Notes: a model not told the origin generated them from the letters alone. Counted from the first letter of the stretch, positions 1-8,370 are shown. The stretch is DNA of 20,775 nt from Thermoplasmata archaeon (GCA_021161135.1 JAGHBD010000069.1:1-20775), one strand, 5' to 3'. Numbers and translations are program-made.

Positions 1-1242
1 GTTCCAAGCATGGCAAAGATTACAAAAATAGAGCTTTACCTTGGAGGAAAAAGATATTTTGATTCCTCGGAAGCAACCGTAACATCTCTTTCCAATATAA
101 ATGTTGGAAAGAACTCATCTTCCGCAGAGGTTTCTGGAATTGAAGCTGAAATAGGAGTAGCAATCCTGGATCATCCTCCAGAAGACCATCAAGAGGTTCT
201 CAGAGCACCTATGATAAGTAATAGAGTGAGAATAAGCCAGATACCAAAAGATGGTGGATGGGTTGCTTTCGACTTCAAATATGGAGATCACTACCTTATA
301 AGACCAGGAAAAACATACTATCTCTGCATATTCTCATGGGGCAGATTGAATGCTCTCAGATACTTCAAATGGTATTACGGCTACGATAACCCCTATCCCA
401 ATGGATCAGCAGGCGGAGAAGGCGTGGATAGCAACGTTGATTTCTGCTTCAGAACCTATGGTATAGAAGATGATGGAATCGTAAATATGTACGCTGTCCT
501 TGGAGGTGCTGAAACTGCTTTAAACGAATACGGAGCACGTGACCTATCACCGATAAGAGTGAAGGAGGCTCTGCTCATGAGTGGAAACTGGAAAGAGAGC
601 AATATAAAGACATTTATAAACGAGACAGCAACAGTGAAAAACATCCTCTCAGCAATCAAAGAATTTGCATACAAGATGGATGGAGATGACATCCTTCTAA
701 TAACATTTTGTGGACATGGAGGAGATGATTGTATGAATGTGTATGACGGAAGCGTTTATGCAGAGGATATCGATGAGATACTCGATAAATGGAACGTAAA
801 TGTTGTTATCGCCCAGGATGCGTGCTTTGGTGGAGGATGGCTACCCATACTTAAAGGAGATGGAAGGATCATAATGTCTGCAGTTACAGCTTTTGAATAT
901 GCATCAGCTGGAGATGCCGAAAACTGGTCAGCATCACCATACTTCTGTTTCTTCTCAGAAGCCCTCTCCGGACACTTCGTGAGAAAGGTTGTCAGATATG
1001 ATGAAGATGGAGATCATGCAATTGACAGAAAATGGTACAGAGGAGACAAGATACCTGAAGATGTGCCCTTCTATCCTGACTTCAACAGAGATGGATACGT
1101 ATCCGCAGAAGAGGTTCATAAGTACATATGGTGGTGGGTGGTAGAATATCTCCAATTTAGCGAAGAACATCCTCAGATATCAGATGGATACCCATCTCTC
1201 ATGGACAATTCAGATGAGCTGATACTGACAGAGCTGAACTAA
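1..1242 (+). CDS. Caspase-like cysteine peptidase with EF-hand loops, 5' partial
   Basis: The frame is open from base 1, and the first codons (Val-Pro-Ser) fit upstream sequence of the N-terminal beta-sandwich, so the ATG at 10 is probably internal. Numbering that Met as 1, residues 1-151 resemble a lectin-like module common in secreted archaeal and bacterial proteins, with a Trp/Tyr-rich core and a closing FRTYG. Residues 155-325 have a caspase/C13-C14 layout: a His in CGHGG (H236) and a Cys in DACFGG (C272) form the expected catalytic dyad. Two calcium-loop-like segments follow: D331-D339, degenerate because Trp replaces the final acid, and D357-E368, a canonical EF-hand loop with D357, N359, D361 and E368. 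It is probably an extracellular, calcium-influenced protease; substrate and anchoring are unknown because the N-terminus is missing. Its stop lies one base from the stop of the convergent thiI. Peptidase call is confident; the 5' boundary is not visible. Confidence 0.8.
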   Translation, partial: VPSMAKITKIELYLGGKRYFDSSEATVTSLSNINVGKNSSSAEVSGIEAEIGVAILDHPPEDHQEVLRAPMISNRVRISQIPKDGGWVAFDFKYGDHYLIRPGKTYYLCIFSWGRLNALRYFKWYYGYDNPYPNGSAGGEGVDSNVDFCFRTYGIEDDGIVNMYAVLGGAETALNEYGARDLSPIRVKEALLMSGNWKESNIKTFINETATVKNILSAIKEFAYKMDGDDILLITFCGHGGDDCMNVYDGSVYAEDIDEILDKWNVNVVIAQDACFGGGWLPILKGDGRIIMSAVTAFEYASAGDAENWSASPYFCFFSEALSGHFVRKVVRYDEDGDHAIDRKWYRGDKIPEDVPFYPDFNRDGYVSAEEVHKYIWWWVVEYLQFSEEHPQISDGYPSLMDNSDELILTELN

Positions 1243-1243
1243 G

Positions 1244-2380
1244 CTACAAAGAAAATTCTTTTATTTCTGCCTTTTCCATTATCTTTTCAATATCTATCTT
1301 TATTCTCTCCTCCATTTTCTCTATATCCTGAAGATTTGCTTTTGTTGCTGGATGCTTTGCAACCATGAAAGAGCAGCAGTCATCATAAGCTTTTATAGAA
1401 TATTCATAAGTCCCAATTTTTTTTGCCATCTCAACAATCTCCTTTTTGTCCATGCCTATCAAAGGCGGCAGCACAGGCAGTTTTGAAGCTGCATAAATGC
1501 AAAGGATATTATCTATTGTTTGAGATGCTACCTGCCCTATGCTGTCGCCTGTAACAATAGCTTTTGCTCCCTCTTTGTTGGCTATTTTTTCTGCTACCTT
1601 TGCCATAATACGGCGATAAATAATCATTCGATATTTTGCCGCTACATTGGCAACAATATCGTACTGTATCCTACCAAAGGGAATGAAATATGCTTTTGAC
1701 TCCATCTGATATTCTGTCAGCTTTTCAATAATTTCCTCTATTTTTTTTGGAGATGCAACGAGACTTTCATTATAAAAATGCACAAAAATCACAGAGCAAC
1801 CTCTTTTCATCATGAGCCATGAAGCTACTGGGGAATCTATGCCACCAGAGAGCAATGCCACCACTTTTCCCTGACTTCCAACAGGAAGACCTCCTATGCC
1901 TCTCAATTTCTCTTTATAAACATATGCCTCTTTATCCCCAATTTCAATGAAAATTGTTAAATCTGGATTTTCAAGATCCACTTTTTTTCCAAGTTTTTTT
2001 CTTATTTCCTCACCGACTATTTCATTTACTTTCATTGAGGTGTATGGAAAATTTTTGCTGGCGCGCCTCGCTGCTATGCGGAATGTGGAAAAGCTCATCC
2101 TTTTTGCAATATGAAATGCCTTCTCTTTTATATCCTCAATATCTGGAGATGCTACAGTAACAAAAGAAAAATTTTCTATACCTGGAATTTTTGAAAGCCT
2201 TTCTCCAATAAAATTCAAATTCGCATCCTCTTTTTCCTCAATAAGTATTCTACCATATTCCCTCCTGATTTTCACTATCTCTCCTTTTAACGCCTTTCGG
2301 ATGTTTCTCACTAGGCAATTTTCAAAAGCTGCCCTGTTTTTGCCTTTTATACCTATCTCGCCATAGTGAATCAGAATCAT
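1244..2380 (-). CDS. thiI: ThiI, tRNA 4-thiouridine synthase
   Basis: A 378-residue ThiI-family protein, which thiolates U8 of tRNA using ATP and sulfide or persulfide. An N-terminal ferredoxin-like and THUMP region spans about residues 1-165. The PP-loop SGGIDS is at 178-183 and the TGDSIGQVASQT segment at 278-289. Near the C-terminus YDDCCS places C335 and C336 where the family has its catalytic Cys. There is no rhodanese domain and no CxxC pair, so sulfur must come from another donor. The ATG at 2380 lies 25 bases after the stop of the TtuA-like gene, with no obvious Shine-Dalgarno, so it is likely the last cistron of a two-gene thiolation operon. Family assignment is firm; the sulfur donor is unknown. 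Confidence 0.93.
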   Translation of the reverse strand: MILIHYGEIGIKGKNRAAFENCLVRNIRKALKGEIVKIRREYGRILIEEKEDANLNFIGERLSKIPGIENFSFVTVASPDIEDIKEKAFHIAKRMSFSTFRIAARRASKNFPYTSMKVNEIVGEEIRKKLGKKVDLENPDLTIFIEIGDKEAYVYKEKLRGIGGLPVGSQGKVVALLSGGIDSPVASWLMMKRGCSVIFVHFYNESLVASPKKIEEIIEKLTEYQMESKAYFIPFGRIQYDIVANVAAKYRMIIYRRIMAKVAEKIANKEGAKAIVTGDSIGQVASQTIDNILCIYAASKLPVLPPLIGMDKKEIVEMAKKIGTYEYSIKAYDDCCSFMVAKHPATKANLQDIEKMEERIKIDIEKIMEKAEIKEFSL

Positions 2381-2405
2381 TGGAAAAAGAAGGGTTGCGA
2401 ATATT

Positions 2406-3272
2406 TTATTTTTCCTGCTTTTCCATTTTTGCCCTTATTTTACAGAATTTGCATATACTGCCATATGAAGCGAAACCACATTTTTTGCATATATTTATGT
2501 TAGTCTCTTTCTCCATCATTTCCTCCAATCTCCAGAAACTTTTGGCAAGATTTACCATTATATTTGGCCACTCACCCTCCAATGCATGAAGCCAATCTTT
2601 TATTTTGAGCGTGGGTGCATTTATGGAATATGGGCACTCTTCTTCGGCAAATGGAAGATTATTGATGATGGTATAGAGCATGCATTCTTTGTCTTTAAGC
2701 CAGTAGAGAGGCTTCACTTTTGCAACCATTCTGTATTCTTCCTTTCCCTCGAGATATGGTTTATTGCCCCTGAAATTCAAAATATTTACATTTGCCAGAT
2801 TATTGAAAGCGAAGGTTACAGCATCACTTAAATTATGACCTGTTGCAACACAAGTGCATTTTTCATCAAAAGCAAATTTATTCATAAGATACCTTTTTAC
2901 CGTACCACATGTGCTACATGGCTTCCGTTCTTTCTCAAGTGAAATTCCATATTCAGCTACATCTATCACCTTCATTTCATATCCGAGCATATCACAAAGT
3001 TGCGCCGCCTTTTTTTCACACGCCTCTGAATAGCTGGGGATACGAAGATTTATATAAAATGGCTTTACCTCCATTCCCATCGAATGCAGCGCATGCAGGC
3101 AGGCTGCAGAATCCTTGCCACCAGAAAGAGCAACAGCTATTTCACCCTTTATATTAAATTTGTCTATTATACTCCTGACTTTGCCCAGAAAATATTTTGA
3201 GAAATGCTCTTCACAGTATGCTTTTCCATTTATGATTTCAATAGCTTCTCTGCTGCAATATCTGCATTTCAT
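2406..3272 (-). CDS. TtuA/Ncs6-family tRNA 2-thiolation protein
   Basis: A 288-residue PP-loop ATPase that thiolates tRNA uridine. A first zinc site is formed by C3, C6, C20 and H23. The PP-loop SGGKDS is at 50-55. Cys119, Cys122 (PCSTC) and Cys213 match the three cysteines that hold the catalytic [4Fe-4S] cluster in TtuA enzymes. A C-terminal zinc ribbon uses C262, C265, C274 and C277. The family includes TtuA (2-thiolation of m5U54, linked to thermophily) and Ncs6/CTU1 (wobble U34). The Cys/His pattern and length fit both archaeal branches, so I do not choose between them. The family takes sulfur from a ubiquitin-like thiocarboxylate protein, which is not in this window. A TATA-like element about 24 bases before the ATG suggests a leaderless transcript that continues into thiI. 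Confidence 0.9.
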   Translation of the reverse strand: MKCRYCSREAIEIINGKAYCEEHFSKYFLGKVRSIIDKFNIKGEIAVALSGGKDSAACLHALHSMGMEVKPFYINLRIPSYSEACEKKAAQLCDMLGYEMKVIDVAEYGISLEKERKPCSTCGTVKRYLMNKFAFDEKCTCVATGHNLSDAVTFAFNNLANVNILNFRGNKPYLEGKEEYRMVAKVKPLYWLKDKECMLYTIINNLPFAEEECPYSINAPTLKIKDWLHALEGEWPNIMVNLAKSFWRLEEMMEKETNINICKKCGFASYGSICKFCKIRAKMEKQEK

Positions 3273-3284
3273 TCTCAGCTTAAA

Positions 3285-3304
3285 TAGTGGCTTGTATAAG
3301 TATA
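3285..3304 (-). promoter_or_regulatory. TATA region of the TtuA-like gene/thiI unit
   Basis: Read on the minus strand, a TATACTTATACAAG stretch lies at 3304-3291, centred about 24 bases before the ATG at 3272. That is the distance expected when transcription starts at or next to the start codon, and no Shine-Dalgarno is visible between. Spacing and composition are seen directly; promoter function is inferred. Confidence 0.45.
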
Positions 3305-3311
3305 TTTCCCG

Positions 3312-3716
3312 TTATATCGGCACCTTCGTTATGATTAATCCGCCGTGTTTTACACCTTTAAGTGCTTTTATATTATCAGCGAGTTTTCTAACTCTATCAG
3401 CCTTTCCTTTTACAATAAGAACTTCTAAACACATATGTTCATCGATATGAATGTGGGTTGTGGATAAAATTTCCTCATTGTGATGATGCTGGATATGAAG
3501 CAGCTTATTTGTAACATCTCCTTCATCATGGTTATAGACTATGGTAAGAGTTCCTATAACATCTCCGTTTCCCTCTATTTCCCTTTTTATGAGAGCTTCT
3601 CTTACCAGGTCCCTTATCGCTTCAGAGCGATTTGTATATCCCTTCTCTCTAATAAACTCATCAAATTTTTTCAAGAGATCTGGCTCAAATGAAACACCCA
3701 CCCTTTCCACAGTCAT
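3312..3716 (-). CDS. nikR: NikR, nickel-responsive transcriptional regulator
   Basis: A 134-residue NikR, close to the usual length. Residues 1-45 form a ribbon-helix-helix DNA-binding domain (MTVERVGVSFEPDLL, then the TNRSEAIRDLV helix). Residues 52-134 form the ACT-like tetramerisation and nickel-binding domain. H77, H88, H90 and C96 sit exactly one residue later than the nickel ligands H76, H87, H89 and C95 of E. coli NikR, so the high-affinity site looks intact. It would repress target genes when nickel is plentiful. No nickel transporter or nickel enzyme gene is in the window, so its main targets lie elsewhere. An inverted repeat with the NikR-type 16-base spacer abuts its own start codon, suggesting autoregulation. 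It is co-directional with leuS upstream and the thiolation genes downstream, but has its own TATA box. Confidence 0.95.
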   Translation of the reverse strand: MTVERVGVSFEPDLLKKFDEFIREKGYTNRSEAIRDLVREALIKREIEGNGDVIGTLTIVYNHDEGDVTNKLLHIQHHHNEEILSTTHIHIDEHMCLEVLIVKGKADRVRKLADNIKALKGVKHGGLIITKVPI

Positions 3717-3746
3717 GGTAACACCCTTACTTACTAAAATGCTACC
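3717..3746 (-). promoter_or_regulatory. nikR: Candidate NikR operator (inverted repeat with 16-base spacer)
   Basis: On the plus strand GGTAACA (3717-3723) and TGCTACC (3740-3746) are an inverted pair matching at 6 of 7 positions, separated by exactly 16 bases. E. coli NikR binds GTATGA-N16-TCATAC, so the half-site spacing is the same although the half-site sequence differs. The element directly abuts the nikR ATG. It lies just downstream of the TATA box, covering the expected transcription start, where binding would block initiation. Geometry is seen; function is inferred. Confidence 0.55.
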
Positions 3747-3760
3747 AATATAAAAATTTG
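3747..3760 (-). promoter_or_regulatory. TATA box of nikR
   Basis: Read on the minus strand the sequence is CCAAATTTTTATATT, centred about 36 bases before the nikR ATG. This predicts a short leader of about 10 bases and a start site inside the inverted repeat. It sits between the leuS stop and nikR, so nikR can be transcribed independently of leuS. Confidence 0.45.
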
Positions 3761-3765
3761 GTTAT

Positions 3766-6525
3766 TCATTCTATATAGATTGCTGGTTTATAGGGCATAG
3801 CATGTCTCCTTTTATTTGCAGGATCATAGCATTCCTCGTCGCCACTATATATGAGAATATTTGCCCCAAATTCTCTTTCCAGAAATTCTTTTGCAGTCTC
3901 GAAATATTCTTTTTCATCTATCCTGATAAACTCTTCCTTTCTCATTTGCTGAATAAGTTTGTTTGCAAATTGAGCAGCCTCCTTCATATTCACTCCCATC
4001 TTTTTGATCTCATTCATCAAATTCTTCATATCGAGCCTCTTTTCCTGCTGCAATTTTTTTGCTATCTCCACCACATCCCATTTCCACTGAGGAGCTGTAT
4101 AAATGTAGATTTTACTTGGTTTTATTTGAGTCACTTTTATTATTTCATCAATGTCCTCCGTAAGGGAAATTAAAAGCTCCTCAGCTTTCAGAATAGATTT
4201 ATCTATGCCTTCAACCCCTGGATATTTCTGGAGCGAAACAAAGCCATCGCCACCTATTTTTTCCCACATTTCCTCCGCTATATGGGGCGTAAATGGTGCG
4301 ATAGCTCTAACCCATTTTTTCACAAGCTCCATAACAACGCTTTTATTTTCTCCTCCCCTTTTCATATACCAGCTGAAAATATTTGGTATCTCAAAAAAGA
4401 GAGCATTTGCCGCCTTCCTCAATTCAAATTCCTTCATCGCTTCCTTTGCAGCGAGAAGTTTATCATTGAATGCAGCAGCAAGCCATTCATCAATTTTATT
4501 TTCTTTTCCTTCCAGCGCCACAAGTTCCTCAAAGAGGTTCCACAATCGTATAATCCTTTTCTTATACTGCTCCACAGCTTCATCATCCCATTCTATATCA
4601 ACAAATGGACTCCCTATATGGGCATAATAGAGGCGGAGAGAATCCACGCCATAACGTTGGGCAGCATCTGGTATAGGTTTTGCTCCTCCCTTTGATTTTG
4701 AAATCTTCATACCTGCTTTCTGCGTCACCCACCAGTGGGCAAATATGCCCCGCGGCCAGTATTTTTGCGGGAAGATGGCGACGTGATTCATTATGAAAAC
4801 GGGAAAATGAACTGTTTTATGTTCCTTGCCACCCAAGTTTATATCCACAGGATACCAGTATTCAAATTCTTTCCTTATTTCTTTCCACACATCATTTTTC
4901 GCTTCCCCTTTACCAAGGAAAACATAATCAAAAAATTCATCATCCATTTCCTCCGCCTTTATTTTTCCCTCATTCACATATTTTGAGATGATATAATATG
5001 CTGGATAAATGGTTGAGTCGGATATTGGCTCTATTACCCATGATTCATCAAAAGGGAAGGGGGTTCCAAGCCATGAACCCTGCCTTATACATGCTCTATC
5101 TCCATACCATTCAAGAATTTTTGGCAATTCCTCTTTATATTCCTTTGGATATATATTCATCTCTTTAACCCATTCCTTGCTCTTTTCCGTAAGCTCTTCA
5201 TCGCTGTATTTTATGAACCACTGATTGGGAATCCTTTTTATAACAACTTCCTCACCACATCTGCACACAACTCTTTTTGAAAACTCCCTCATCATAGATG
5301 CTATGCCTGAAGACATCATTTCCTCTTTTATTCTTTCCTTCGCATCATTTACTGGCATTCCTGCATATCCATTACAATTTTCATTCATTATGCCCTTGTG
5401 AAACTCCTCCTTGTATATTATCTGTGTTGCCTCCTCCAGCTTTTCCACATCCTCCTGATTTTTTATACCCATTTTTTCAACAATCTCCTTCGCTGGAATT
5501 TCATATCCTTCTATCTCTATGATGACAATTGGCTCGACAGGCATTCCTATGTCGCGAAGTGCAACATAATCGTATGGGGCATGAGCAGGAACACTCATAA
5601 CTAAACCAGTAGCAATATCTGGAGATGCAAACTTTGCTGCAAATATCGGTATCTCTCTCTCCACAACAGGAGCCATGCATTTTTTGCCAACAAGCTCCTT
5701 TCCATGAATTTTCCCTACAACCTCCACCCCATCCATCTGATACGAAAGCTTTTTAGCTGCCTTCTCCGACAAAATCCATTCCTCCTCGCCCACCTTGGCA
5801 ATAACATATTCCACTTCATCATTCACCCACATGTTTGTCACGCCAAAAATTGTTTCTGGGCGCAGTGTGGCGGCGGGCAAAATTTTGTCATCCATTCTAA
5901 ACTTTATTATTACAAATTCGAGAATTTCCGCATCTCCTCCCTCCGAGATATCTGTCTCGGATCTATCGACAGCTACAGGTCCGCAATTAGGGCAAAATGG
6001 GGCAAAATGGGGTTTCTGCACAAGCAAATTTAGCTCGTGGAGGCGGCGGAACTGCCACTGTATAAATCTTTTATAGCCAGGAGATATGGTGTCCATGAGG
6101 CGTGTGTAATCGATAAGAAAGCCAAATTTTTTCCAGTAATCTTCAACATAAACTCTGCTGAAAAATTTAACAACCTCGACGGGGTCAGAAAGTTTCTCTA
6201 TTATGTCTTCTGGACAACCATTTCTCCTGAGATATTCTATTGTAGCTTCATCTCCTCTTGCCACCTTTTTTGCAAGACTCACAGCAGGCAAGCCAGTTGC
6301 GTGAAAGCCTGCAGGGAAAATAACATCATAGCCATTCATTCTCATATATCTGGCAATGATATCAGCATAGGTAAAACCTCTCATATGGCCGACATGCAAA
6401 TAACCGGAGATGCCAGGATATGCAAAATGAATGAAATATTTCCTTCCTTTCTCCTTCCTTGCTTCGTATATTCTGTTGCTATACCACTTTTCCTGCCATT
6501 TCTGTTCTATAGATGCAAAATCCAT
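3766..6525 (-). CDS. leuS: Leucyl-tRNA synthetase, archaeal type
   Basis: A class I synthetase that charges tRNA-Leu. Numbered from the upstream ATG at 6546, the HIGH motif is HVGH at 51-54. A zinc-type CPNC follows in the catalytic half. The large CP1 editing domain starts around ATLRPETIFG and includes GYAGMPVNDA. The KMSKS motif is KISKS, in GMKISKSKGG. The C-terminal anticodon-binding and tail domains are complete. I place the start at the ATG at 6525, not 6546: family proteins begin like MDFASIEQKW, and a TTAAATA element centred near 6552 lies about 27 bases upstream, matching the leaderless spacing seen elsewhere here. A weaker AT-rich element near 6575 would suit the 6546 start. With the 6525 start the protein has 919 residues, normal for archaeal LeuRS. 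Confidence 0.96.
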   Translation of the reverse strand: MDFASIEQKWQEKWYSNRIYEARKEKGRKYFIHFAYPGISGYLHVGHMRGFTYADIIARYMRMNGYDVIFPAGFHATGLPAVSLAKKVARGDEATIEYLRRNGCPEDIIEKLSDPVEVVKFFSRVYVEDYWKKFGFLIDYTRLMDTISPGYKRFIQWQFRRLHELNLLVQKPHFAPFCPNCGPVAVDRSETDISEGGDAEILEFVIIKFRMDDKILPAATLRPETIFGVTNMWVNDEVEYVIAKVGEEEWILSEKAAKKLSYQMDGVEVVGKIHGKELVGKKCMAPVVEREIPIFAAKFASPDIATGLVMSVPAHAPYDYVALRDIGMPVEPIVIIEIEGYEIPAKEIVEKMGIKNQEDVEKLEEATQIIYKEEFHKGIMNENCNGYAGMPVNDAKERIKEEMMSSGIASMMREFSKRVVCRCGEEVVIKRIPNQWFIKYSDEELTEKSKEWVKEMNIYPKEYKEELPKILEWYGDRACIRQGSWLGTPFPFDESWVIEPISDSTIYPAYYIISKYVNEGKIKAEEMDDEFFDYVFLGKGEAKNDVWKEIRKEFEYWYPVDINLGGKEHKTVHFPVFIMNHVAIFPQKYWPRGIFAHWWVTQKAGMKISKSKGGAKPIPDAAQRYGVDSLRLYYAHIGSPFVDIEWDDEAVEQYKKRIIRLWNLFEELVALEGKENKIDEWLAAAFNDKLLAAKEAMKEFELRKAANALFFEIPNIFSWYMKRGGENKSVVMELVKKWVRAIAPFTPHIAEEMWEKIGGDGFVSLQKYPGVEGIDKSILKAEELLISLTEDIDEIIKVTQIKPSKIYIYTAPQWKWDVVEIAKKLQQEKRLDMKNLMNEIKKMGVNMKEAAQFANKLIQQMRKEEFIRIDEKEYFETAKEFLEREFGANILIYSGDEECYDPANKRRHAMPYKPAIYIE

Positions 6526-6644
6526 CAAAAGGAAAAAATAGGTCATTATTTAAGCTTATCTCTGTAGTCAGTTATTTGCAGGTGTTCAAAGCTATTTCGA
6601 AAAAGAAAATGAAAAGTATTTATAAACTGCTAAAATAAAAATTA
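6526..6644. promoter_or_regulatory. Divergent promoter region between leuS and ku
   Basis: This 119-base gap holds outward promoters for both strands. For ku, TTTATAAA at 6619-6626 is centred about 22 bases before the ATG at 6645. For leuS, minus-strand CTTAAATA (about 6549-6556) lies 27 bases before the preferred ATG at 6525. No Shine-Dalgarno precedes either start, so both mRNAs are probably leaderless. I see no small gene or RNA here. Confidence 0.5.
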
Positions 6645-7403
6645 ATGAGAGCAAGTTGGACAGGCAATATAAGCTGGGGGCTGGTAAGCATACCAGTCAA
6701 GATATATTCTGCTACGAAGTCAAAACAAGTGAGTTTTAAGATGCTGTGCAAGCAGCATAAGGTGCCAGTTCATTACAAGATGGTATGTGAAAATGGAGAA
6801 GAACTTAAAAAAGACGATATCGTTATGGGACTTGAATTTGAAAAAGGGAATTATTTTATTCTTGATGCAGAGGAGATAAAGAATTTGAAACCGAAAAGAA
6901 CAGATAATCTCGAAATTTACGAATTTGTTGATGTGGATAAAATTGAACCTCTCTATTATGATAAAAGCTATTACATGGTTCCACAGAAGAAAAAAGATAA
7001 GGCTTTCTTTCTTCTCAAAGAATTGCTTGACGAGATGAAAAAGGCGGCAATAGGCAAAGTTGTCATAAAGAATAAGGAATACCTATGTGCAATTCTGCCA
7101 TATAAAAAAGGCCTTCTGCTTTCTATCCTGCATTATTATGATGAGATAAGAAGCATAGATGAGCTCGAAAATCTTGATGAGGTGCCGAAGATTAGCGAGA
7201 AAGAAAAGGAACTTGGAAAAATGCTGATAGAAAAATATTACAGCAAGGAATTCGAGCTTAGCAAATACAAAGATACTTTCATGGAGGAATTGAAAGAGCT
7301 GATAAGGAGAAAAATGGAGGGTGAGGAAATAGTGGTTGAAGAGGCAAAAGAAAGAGAGGAAGTAAGTCTCATGGAAGCATTGAAGGCAAGCATTGAAAAA
7401 TGA
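6645..7403 (+). CDS. ku: Ku, prokaryotic DNA end-binding protein
   Basis: A 252-residue bacterial-type Ku, the homodimeric ring that threads onto double-strand DNA ends and recruits LigD-type ligases in non-homologous end joining. The N-terminus MRASWTGNISWGLVSIPVKI is the family signature, followed by a Cys/His segment C35-x(2)-H38...C48-ENGEE and the long central beta-barrel. The C-terminus after about residue 225 is short and acidic/mixed, without the lysine-rich tail of some bacterial Ku proteins. The stop codon overlaps the ligase ATG by four bases (ATGA, 7400-7403), so the two are translationally coupled. Ku is patchily distributed in archaea and usually regarded as acquired from bacteria; base composition here looks like that of its neighbours, so any transfer is old. 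Confidence 0.95.
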   Translation: MRASWTGNISWGLVSIPVKIYSATKSKQVSFKMLCKQHKVPVHYKMVCENGEELKKDDIVMGLEFEKGNYFILDAEEIKNLKPKRTDNLEIYEFVDVDKIEPLYYDKSYYMVPQKKKDKAFFLLKELLDEMKKAAIGKVVIKNKEYLCAILPYKKGLLLSILHYYDEIRSIDELENLDEVPKISEKEKELGKMLIEKYYSKEFELSKYKDTFMEELKELIRRKMEGEEIVVEEAKEREEVSLMEALKASIEK

Positions 7404-8320
7404 AATATGCTCCCATGCTCTGTCAGAAAGGCGATGAAAGCATACTTGATAGCAATGCTTATATTTTTGAGCCAAAACTTGATGGCACGAGGTGCATAGC
7501 TGAAGTTGGTAAAGAGGTGAAACTTTACAACAGGAGAGAGAAAAATATTAGCAGAAGATATCCATTTATATGCAAGGAATTGAGTAAAGTAGGCAATGTT
7601 ATACTTGACGGAGAAATTGTATGCTACAATAAGGAAGGAAAACCTGATTTTTACCTTTTGCAGAAAAGAGAGCATGTGGAAAGTGATTTGATTATAGAAA
7701 TGAGAGCGAAGCTAATATCAGCAACATATGTAATTTTTGATATACTCGAGATGGATGAAAAACCGCTGATAAAAAAGCCGATTGAAGAAAGAAAGGAAAT
7801 ACTCAATGAAATTTTTAGCAAAAGCAGGCATCTTGAAATCATTTTCTTTACGGAAAATGGCAAAATATTGTGGGAGGAAATAAGAAAGAGGAACCTTGAA
7901 GGAGTTATAGCGAAAGAAAAGGGAAGCAGATATTTTCCAGGAGAGCGAAGAAAAGAATGGCTTAAGATAAAGAATGTGAAAAGCATCGACGTTATAATAA
8001 TTGGATATACAACAGAGAAGAGAGAAATCAGCGCCCTTGGAATGGGACTTTATAGAGGCGAGAAAATCTACTATGTTGGGAAAGTTGGAACGGGTTTTGA
8101 GGAGGAAATTATGCAGCATTTGTTAAAAAACTTTGAAAGAACGAAGCCATATGCCGCCAACGCCGAGAAGGCGCCGCCCCACATGATATGGGTGAAGCCT
8201 CGATTTGTTGCGGAGGTGGAATATCTGGAAGTTACGAAGGACATGGAACTTCGAAGCCCCTCTTTCAAGAGGCTGAGAAATGATAAGGAGCCGGAGGAAT
8301 GCACATTTGAGCAACTATAA
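7400..8320 (+). CDS. LigD-type ATP-dependent DNA ligase, ligase domain only
   Basis: A 306-residue ATP-dependent DNA ligase matching the ligase module of LigD. Motif I is EPKLDGTR with the adenylated Lys at K26. ILDGEIV (68-74) and YVIFDILE (110-117) follow, then motif IV EGVIAK (167-172) and motif V WLKIKN (187-192). The OB-fold starts near 197 and includes GMGLYRGEKIYYVGKVGTGF. Motif VI is LRSPSFKRLRND (284-295). All nucleotidyl-transfer motifs are present, so it should be active. The polymerase (primase-like) and phosphoesterase modules fused in bacterial LigD are absent here and nowhere else in the window; some archaea encode them as separate genes. The start overlaps the ku stop by four bases, supporting a Ku-recruited end-joining ligase distinct from the replicative ligase. 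The ORF ends 80 bases before a gene with its own TATA box. Confidence 0.94.
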   Translation: MKYAPMLCQKGDESILDSNAYIFEPKLDGTRCIAEVGKEVKLYNRREKNISRRYPFICKELSKVGNVILDGEIVCYNKEGKPDFYLLQKREHVESDLIIEMRAKLISATYVIFDILEMDEKPLIKKPIEERKEILNEIFSKSRHLEIIFFTENGKILWEEIRKRNLEGVIAKEKGSRYFPGERRKEWLKIKNVKSIDVIIIGYTTEKREISALGMGLYRGEKIYYVGKVGTGFEEEIMQHLLKNFERTKPYAANAEKAPPHMIWVKPRFVAEVEYLEVTKDMELRSPSFKRLRNDKEPEECTFEQL

Positions 8321-8370
8321 CTATAAGCGATTTATGTGTGATTTACAGATAGATTTTGAAAAAGAAAGGA

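Noticed and set aside
10..12. ATG at position 10 as the true start of the peptidase gene
   Set aside because: The frame is open to base 1, and the upstream codons continue the beta-sandwich domain; no promoter can be seen.
6037..6567. 176-codon plus-strand open frame antisense to leuS
   Set aside because: It is antisense to the conserved catalytic core of LeuRS and has no recognisable domain.
6645..8320. Recent horizontal transfer of the Ku-ligase operon from bacteria
   Set aside because: Base composition and codon choice look like the neighbouring genes and the promoter is archaeal; any transfer must be old.
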